Source of the DNA: Undaria pinnatifida
Lineage: Eukaryota; Sar; Phaeophyceae; Laminariales; Alariaceae
Direction: 5' to 3'
Assembly: GCA_012845835.1 (NCBI GenBank)
Contig: JABAKD010000030.1
Span: 16,453,210-16,517,209, forward strand
Length of the DNA stretch: 64,000 bases
Shown: positions 10,401 to 19,400 of the stretch, piece after piece
How the letters are laid out: each line of letters starts with the position of its first letter
Position numbering within the stretch: the first letter of the stretch is position 1
Program-made: the position numbers and the translations under genes
The notes under the pieces: model-generated
Databases searched by the model: none
What the model saw: only the letters and a program-made list of their open reading frames with translations
Told to the model about the DNA's origin: nothing

Positions 10401-13400
10401 TGATTAAAAAGTATGCTGATTATTTTCCAGAAGGTAAACCTGTGGAATAATATACTTCTTTCCAATGAGGACTACGGCTGGGGAGGCGTTACGATTCTTG
10501 TGGCTTGCGTTGTTGGCAGGGACGAGGCCAGAAACACGTTGTGTAGGAGTTCCATAGCAATTACGGCGTGTTTTTGTACGTGATTCTGCAGCATGTCGGT
10601 TTTATGTTGTCCTGTGATTAGAAAGTATGCTGATTAAATCCCAGAAAGTAAACCTGTGGAATATTACACTTCTTTCCAATGAGGACTAGGACTGGGGAGG
10701 CATTACGATTCTTGTTGCTTGATTTGTTGGATTTGTTGGAAATCACGAGGCCACAAATACGTCCTGTGGGAATTCCGAAGCTTGTTTGGCGTGTTTTTGT
10801 ACGTGATATTACTGCAGTGGTTTGTTGTGTTGGACTAAAAATTATGCTGATTATTATCCCACAAGTTACACATGTGGAATAGTATACTTCTTTCCAATAA
10901 GGACTACGGCTGGGGAGGCATTGCGATTCGTGTTGCTCATGTTGCTAGAGAACACGAGGCCAGAAGTACCTTGTGTAGGAGTTCCGTAGCTATTATGGCG
11001 TGTTTTTGAACGTGATTTTGCTGCAGACATGTCGGTTTTATGTTGTCCTGTGATTAAAAAGTATGCTGATTATTTTCCAGAAGGTAAACCTGTGGAATAA
11101 TATACTTCTTTCCAATGAGGACTACGGCTGGGGAGGCGTTACGGTTCTTGTGGCTTGCGTTGTTGGCAAGCACGAGGATGTAAATACCTTGTGCAGGAGT
11201 TCCATAGCAATTACTGCGTGTTTTTGTACGTGATTTTGCTGCAAGCATGTCGGTTTTATGTTGTCCTGTGATTGAAAAGTATGCTGATTAATTTCCAGAA
11301 AGTAAACCTGTGGAATATTACACTTCTTTCCAATGAGGACTACGGCTGGAAAGAGGCATGACAATTCTTGTTGCTTGATTTGTTGGATTTGTTGGAGAGC
11401 ACGAGGCCACAAGTACCTCTTTTGGCAATTCCGAAGCTTGTTTGGCGTGTTTTTGTACGTGACATTGACTCAGTGGTTTGTTGACTTGTGATTGAAAAGT
11501 ATGCTGATTATACTCCTGGAAGGTAGACCTGTGGAATAATATACTTCTTTCCAATAAGGACTACGGCTCGGGAGGCATTACGGTTCGTGTTGCTTGTAGT
11601 GCTGGAGAATACGAGGCCAGAAGTACCTTGTCTAGGAGTTCCGTAGCTATTATGGCGTGTTTTTGTGCGTGATTTTGCTGCAGACCTGTCGGTTTTACGT
11701 TGTCCTGTGATTAAAAGGTATGCTGATTATATTCCAGAAGGTACATGTGTGGAATAACATATACTTCTTTCCAATGAGGACTACGGCTGGGGAGGCGTTA
11801 CGGTTCTTGTTCCTTGTACCGTTGGAGATCACGAGGCCACACGTACCTTGTGTGGGAGCAATTTTGGCGTGTTTTTGGACGTGGTATATACTGCTGTAGC
11901 AGTGTTCTGTTTTCCTGTGATTAAAAAGTATGCTGATTAATTTTCAGAAGGTACACCTGTGGAATATTATACTTATTTCCAATGAGGACTGCGTATGGCG
12001 GACTGCGTTTAGGGTTGTGGAAGCAGTACGATTCGTTTTGCTATGCAGAACTTCTGTACTATGTTTGCCCTTAACCGGTCGTCGGCCACCGCGTAGCTCT
12101 TGGCAACGTTGGCCCGCACTGAATTGTGTGCCTACAGTTCTTGCGGACCAAATGCTTTGATCTGCCCCAAGCAAGCTCTATAGGATGAATCTCACAGTGG
12201 AACTTGGGAAGCATGACTGCAACCCCACCGTAGCGTTTGACTGGCTCCACCAGGCTGGGGTCCACGTTTTTGAAGTCCAACTTCGCGCTTAACACCGTTA
12301 CCATGCTCGAATCTCACAGTGGAACTTGGAAAGCATGATTGCAACCCCACCGCACGGTAACGGCGTTAAGGGCGCAGTTGGACTTACAAAAACGTGGACC
12401 CCAGCCTGGTGGAGCCAGTCCAACGCTGAGGTGGGGTTGCAATCATGCGTCCCATGGGAACGGTGTTAAGCGCACAGTTGGACTTCAAAAACGTGGACCC
12501 CGGCCTGGTGGAGCCTGTCAAACGCTGCGGTGGGGTTGCAATGATGCTTCCCAAGTTCCATTAATACTACAGAACTTGTTTGGGGCAGATCAAAACATTG
12601 GGTCCGCAAGAACTGTCTGTACACAATTCAGTGCTTGCGGGCCATTGTTGCTGAAAGTTACGCGGTTGCCGAAGACCGTTTGAGTGTGAACATAGTACAT
12701 GAGTTCTGCAGGAAAGTGGTCAATTACCACCAGGAGTACGATCAGAATATCACGGGTCCCACAGCAATGGAGAAAGGGAAAACATTCAAGTCGCACCGAA
12801 GCCGGCCCTCCTGCACCCCACGTGATGCATATTATTAACGTTGTATGACACTTGAAGTGTGATATAATGCCTGGTGTTTTTTGTTTTCTGTTTTGCCCAT
12901 GTTGTACTTTTCCTGGCGGGTTATATTGTATGTGTAGTGTTGTATCTGGTATCATAGTATCGTATCGCCGATTCTGATGCGCTGATGTGCCGTGTAGGCA
13001 TTTCCGTTTGCTTTCATCCTTTCTTTTTCTTTTTTTTTTCATCATCGCTTTTACTCTCCGGCTCAACCCGTGAGAGGGTTTTTTACCCTCAGCGGCTTTT
13101 TTTTTTTTTTTTTCATCCTCCGGCGGATGGGGAAAAATAAAGCTCAAGCCCACCACACTTCCACGTATTTTCATACGCGTCGTGTGTCGATTTAACTCAG
13201 TTGCTTTCGCAACCCAAAGCTCAGCGACCTTATATGGACAAGCCGTGGTCACAGGCTTCTCCTCTTCCTCCCCGGGGTACTTGCCTTCGTTTCCGTCGAT
13301 CATAGGGTTCGGCATTCCAACTTTCTAAGCTTCTTACGGTCGTCGATTTTCATCGAGTTTTGCTAGCTCGCGCTTTCCGCTGGTCGTTTTTTTGCAAGAA

Positions 13401-16400
13401 GTCCCAATGAGCACTACATATGCACTCGGTGGTACTTGATCCCACGACCTTGACTTCAACAGGAACGACATTCACCTGCTACTCCGTCGGGGAAATTGGT
13501 GGATTTCTGTGACTAAAAATAATGCCAATACTTTCCGAGAGGCGAATCTGTGGAATACGAAAACTGCTTTGCCAATGGGGATCATTGTTGTTGTAGATGT
13601 GCAGGCGTTACTGTTCGTTTCGTAGGTAAGAGAACGCCAGGCCTGGGGTCGCAGGTAGAGGGCTTACCTCGGTTTTGATGCGTTGGCGCGCCGTATAGGT
13701 GGTTCAATTTGCGGCCGTCCTGTGATTACAAAAATCTGAATATTTTCCAGAAAGCAAACCTGTGGAACCTAAGAACTGCTTTGCCAATGAGGACTATTGT
13801 TGTTGTAGATGTGCTCGCAGTACTTTTCCTTTTGCTAGTAGGAGAGCGCAAGGCCAGAGCTCGGAGGTAGATGACGTATGTGGATTTTGATGCGTCGATG
13901 CGCCCCAACAGTATTTTAGTTTTTTGGCGTCCTGTGATTACAAAATTTCTGAATATTTTCCAGAAAGCAAACCTGTGGAGCCTAAGAACTGCTTTGCCAA
14001 TGAGGACTAATTTTGTTGTAGATGTGCTCGCATTAGCTTTCGTTTTGCTGGTAGGAGAGCGCAAGGCCTGGGCTCGCAGGTAGAGGACGTATGTGGATTT
14101 TGATGCGTCGATGCGCCGTATGAGTATTTCAGTTTTCTGCCGTCCTGTGATCACAGAAATTCTGAATATTTTCCAGAAAGCAAACTTGTGGAACCTAAGA
14201 ACTGCTTTGCCAATGAGGACTATTGTGCTCAGATTACATTTGATTTTGCTGGTAAGCGAGCGCAAGACCTGAGCTCGCGGGTAGAGGACTTGTATCGATT
14301 TCGATGGGTCTATGTTCCGTAATAACAGTTTCTTGGCGTCCTGTGATTACAAAAATTCTGAATATTTTCCAGAAAGCAAACCTGTGGAACATAAGAACTG
14401 CTTTGCCAATGAGGACTATATAAAGATTAAAATACCCTCCAGCTGTGAGATCGAAATTTTTGTCGAAACTCATCTTTGCAAGCTGTGTGTGATACTCCGT
14501 TCGCGCGTATTACGGGTTGTGTGTCCTCATTAAGGACATAGGGCTATTTGTTGTAGATGTGCAGGCGTTTCTGGTCGTGTGGCTGGTAGGAGAGCGCAAG
14601 GCCAGAGCTCGCAGTTGGAAGACCTATATCGATTTTGATGCGTCGATGCACTGTACAGGTAGTTCAGTTTTTTTCCGTCCCGTGATTAGAAAATTTCTGA
14701 ATATTTTCCAGAAAGCAAACCTGTGGAACCTAAAACTGCTTTGCCAATGAGGACTATTGTTGTTATGGATGTGCAGGCGTTACTTCTCGTTTTTATTGTG
14801 TAAGAGGAGAGTGCAAGGCCAGAGCTCGCCGGTAGAAGACTAATTTCGATTTTTATGCGTTTTGACGCGTCGTATATGCACCGTAAAGGCATTTCATTTT
14901 TATGCTGTCGTGTGATTTTAAAAAATCTGAATAATTTCGAGAAAGCAAACCTGTGGAAAACTGCTTTTCCAATGAGGACTACTGTTGTTGAAGATGTGCA
15001 GGCGTTACTGTTCATTTTGCTGGTAGGAGAGCGCAAGGCCAGAATTCGCAAGTAGAAGACTTACGTCAATTTTGATGCGTCGATGCACCGTAAAGGTACT
15101 TCATTTTTTTGCCGTCCTGTGATTACAGAAATTCTGAATAATTTCCAGAAAGCAAACCTGTGGAACATAAGAACTGCTTTGCCAATGAGGACTATTGTTG
15201 TAGATGTGCAGGCGTCTCTGTTCGTGTGGCTGGTAAGAGAGCGCAAGACCAGAAGACTTGCGTCGATTTTGATGCGCGAACGCACCGTAAAGGTATTTTA
15301 TTTTTCTGCCGTCCTGTGATAACAAATATTCTGAATATTTTCCAAAAGGCCGACCTGTGGAACCTAAAACTGATTTGGCAATGAGGACGATTGCCGTTGT
15401 AGATGTGCGGGCGTTAAGTCTCGTTTTTCTTGTATAATAGAAGCGCCAGGCCAGAGCTCGCAGGTAGAAGATGTACGTCGATGTTGATGCGTCGATGATG
15501 CACCGTGAAGGTTTTTTTGTTTTTCTACCGTCCAGTGATTACAGAAATTCTGAATGATTTCCAGAAATCAAACCTGTGGAACACAAGAACTGCTTTGCCA
15601 ATGAGGACTATTGTTGTAGATGTGCAGGCGTTACTGTTTGTTTTACTGGTGAGAGAGCGTAAGGCCAGAAGACTTGCGTCGATTTTGATGCGTCGATACA
15701 CCGTAAAGGTAGTTGAGTTTTCTGCCGTCCTGTGATAACAAAAATTCTGACTATTTTCCTGAAAGCAAACCTGTGGAACATAAGAACTGCTTTGCGAATG
15801 AGGACAATGTTGTAGATGTGCAGGCGTTTCTGTTCGTTTGGATGGTAGGAGAGCGCAAGGCCAGAAGACTTGCGTCGATTTTGATGCGTGCATGCACTGT
15901 AAAGGTATTTTATTTTCCTGCCGTCCTGTGATTACAAATATTCTGACTATTTTCCAGAAAGCAAACCTGTGGAACTTAAGCACTGCTTTGGCAATGAGAA
16001 CTATTGTTGTTGTAGATGTGCAGGCGTTCCTGTTCGTTTTGCTGGCAAACGAGCGTCGGGCCTGAGCTCGCAGGTAGAGGACTGTATGTATTAATGTATG
16101 TATGTAGGTAGGTAGGTAGGTAGGTAGGTAGGTATGTGTGTATATGTGTATGTGTGTATGTGAACACAGACCAGAACTAAGAGTAATTACAGTGTTATCG
16201 CGGTTTTGTGTGCTGCAATCGTATCGAGATTCGGCTACGTGGTTATTGTCGATTCTCTTGTCCTGTGACTAATTAGCGTGCTGATTTAATTCCAGAACGC
16301 AAACATGTGCAAAGTAAATACCTTTTTTCACGTAGCACTCCGGGAGAAGGCGTTTTTATGCTGTGGATGCGGGTTGTAAATGTAGGGTATCAAGTCTTGT

Positions 16401-19400
16401 CTTTAGGTCCGTGTGAGTCCGATGTCTTATTAATTCGATTCAAAGTTAGGCTTATAATGAACCGTTTCCTGGTATTACTGCTGAATACCCAACCCCTTTA
16501 GAGCCCCGAAACCCCTCCCTATATTATTTTCAAGTAATTTTACTCCCAAACACGGGTTTCCAATTGTGAAGGTGATACTAATTCCAAAAGTATTGCCCCC
16601 CCCCCAAAAAAAAAAACGCACGTGCAGTCCTAAAGAGGTTAACATGCTGCTATTGCCACCGCCGCCGCCACCACCCGCTGCTGGCTCCTGCCTATATAAT
16701 CGCTTCGAACAGGCCTGGCGATGCTCTGGAGGGCGACGCCTCCTTGCCGAAGGCTATCTTCGTGCCTCAGATGGAGCAACGACTGCGAAGGGTGGCGGAG
16801 TCGTCTTCGAATACTAAGGCTAATCGCGCCCCGTTCCGGCACCTTCTGTTGCACGGTGAGGGTTGGGTGTGGCGCATGACACTTGGGGTCATCGTGTGGT
16901 TGCGGTGGTGGTGATGGTGGTTGTGGTATTGGTAGTGGTGGTGGTAGTGGTGGTGACTGTGGTATTGTTCGTGTTGTTTCTGGTGGATTGTTCGTGTTGT
17001 TGGTGGCGATGGTGTTGGTGATGGTGTTGGTGTCGTGCTTGTGTTTTTTTTTGTTGTTCTTGCGTCCAACTTTGATTCCACGTGGTCTGTTTTAACACTG
17101 GGATGCAGCGGACAAGAGATTATTCAGCAAGTACTCCCGGTCCTCCCACCCCCTCCGCCGCGATGAACAGGCCCTCCTGGTACAGGGAAAACCCTTTTCG
17201 CGAAAGGTCTCGCGCGGCACTCTGGGCTAGACTACGCGATTATTACGGGCGGAGACGTGGCGCCGTTAGGACGCGAAGCTGTGTCGGAGATGCACAAGCT
17301 CTTCGACTGGGCACAGGCTAGCAGGTTCGGTCGTTTCACTGTGTTGACCCTTGCACAACTGTCCCCCACTTTATGTCTAACTTGTTTATTCCTGGGATGA
17401 GGTTGTGGTTCATGGAGGGTTAGGCTAGGCTACTCTATTTAGAAGAGCACCCATGGTTTTGGGGCCAAGCGGCTTGGAATTTGTGTACGACGTTTTGTGC
17501 AGCCGTCTTAGCCCTTTTGGGTAGGGCTTCCGAGACAAAAGCTGATGTGTGAACTGACGATTGCATGCAGCATCCTTAACACGAAGCAAGCCGGGCGGCT
17601 AGATTAGCTGACGACGATGTTACCGTCTAACTCCAATGCAAGTGCCTGTAAGACACGCGCACAGCTTGCTTGCACTGCCGCGGTCTGCTGCATGCTCGCA
17701 CCATTCTGAGAGCGCGCCCACTTTGTTTTGTCGCCGTACACGGGCCTCAGAAGGGTTAACAGTGAACAATGGTCGTTGCTGGTGTTGACTGGGACGGTGG
17801 TGCGGTTGACCACTTATGGTGTGTTGGTGTTGGTGTCGGTGGTTGAGTTTTTTGTTGGTGGCGTTTGTGTCCAGGGTGGTTGGGTTGTATTATTACTTTG
17901 ATTTTACTTGTGGTGTTTGGGTTGGAAAATGTTGAGGTGCTGGTGTTGGTGTACCTGGTCGGCGTTAGTCTTGGAGAATTACGTACATTTGTTGAGGTAG
18001 TTTGTGGTCCGGGTGGTGTTGGGGTTGCTGCTTGAGTTGGTGGTGTTATGGTTTTTGCAGTTCGTATCATGCTTTTGTGGGATTTTTTTTGGTATTGGTA
18101 TTGTTTTGCTGCTGCTGAAGAAGACCTGCGCTGTTTCGTGTTTGGGTGCTGGTGCACGCCGCCACAATAGACCCGTTGAATGTCGCCGCTGTCAGTCCTG
18201 TACCCTTTCCCTGCCTTTCGTCGGGCTCTTTCGGTAGTGGTCGTTTTCGTTTTCTTTTCGATTTCTTCTTTTTCTTTCAATTTTCGTCAGTTCGTTAAAC
18301 TTTTTTTGCTTTATTATACGTTTCGTGTGTTTCGTCATTGTGCTTTGTCATATTTCAGTTTCTTTTGTTCTTTGCCTCTTTTCCGTGTGTGTGTTTTTTT
18401 TTTTTTTTTGGCAGGCGCGGGGTGCTGCTGTTCGTTGACGAGGCCGACGCGTTCCTCCGGAGAAGGAGCACAGAGGTAAAGCGGCTGTTTCATCAAGAAG
18501 CAAATCCGAACAACACCCGAAAACAATGCAGCAGTTTAAACAAGCGGCGAAACCGAATGAATTGTTTCCGTTACGCGATACGAAAGGTGGCGGTTTTGTC
18601 CGACAGTCAGTATGATGGCGCGCATCCTCCGCGGTTAAGAAATCGTTTTTATTTTGGCGTGAACCGAACCGTGTTTCCTTCCTTGTATTACAAGTGTCGC
18701 CTTTCACCACTTTTGTTGTCATCTTTGTTTCCTTTTCCTCAACGCCGTTACAACCGGAATCCCTTTTTGGGGACACATTTACTTGAAGTTAGTATAGGAA
18801 GGGATTTGGGGACTCTAAAGGGGTTACATGCTGTACTCCTTGTCATGGGTTGATTGCTTGTTGTTGCTGTTGTTGTCGTTGCTATGCGCTTGCTTCAACC
18901 AGAGGATCAGCGAAGATATGCGAAACGCGCTCAACGCGTTCCTTTACCGCACCGGCGAGCAAACGGACCGATTCATGGTCGTGTATGCTTCCAACCAGCC
19001 GGAGCAGTTCGACGACGCCATCAACGACCGGATCGACGAAATGGTGAGAGAGACTTGTCGACGTTGTTCGTTAGACAGACCCTTCGTTAGAATGGACCTT
19101 ATTTCGTGACCAGGAACCTTGGTCCTTATAGGGAACCTGCTTAGTTCCTTAGAAGGGACTTTGTTCGTTAGGAGGAGCCTTGTTGGCGAGAAGGAACCCT
19201 GTTCATGAGAAGGAACCCTGTTCATGAGAAGGAACCCTGGTCTTTAGATGGAACCCTGGTCGTGAGGACGAACGTTGCTCGTGAGAACGAACCTTGTTCG
19301 TGAGGAAAAACCGGCGTAGTTCGTTAAAGGGACCCTTGTTCGCTAGAAAAAGCCTCGGTCGGCAGAAATGGACACCGTTCGGTAGGAGGAACTTTGTTCG

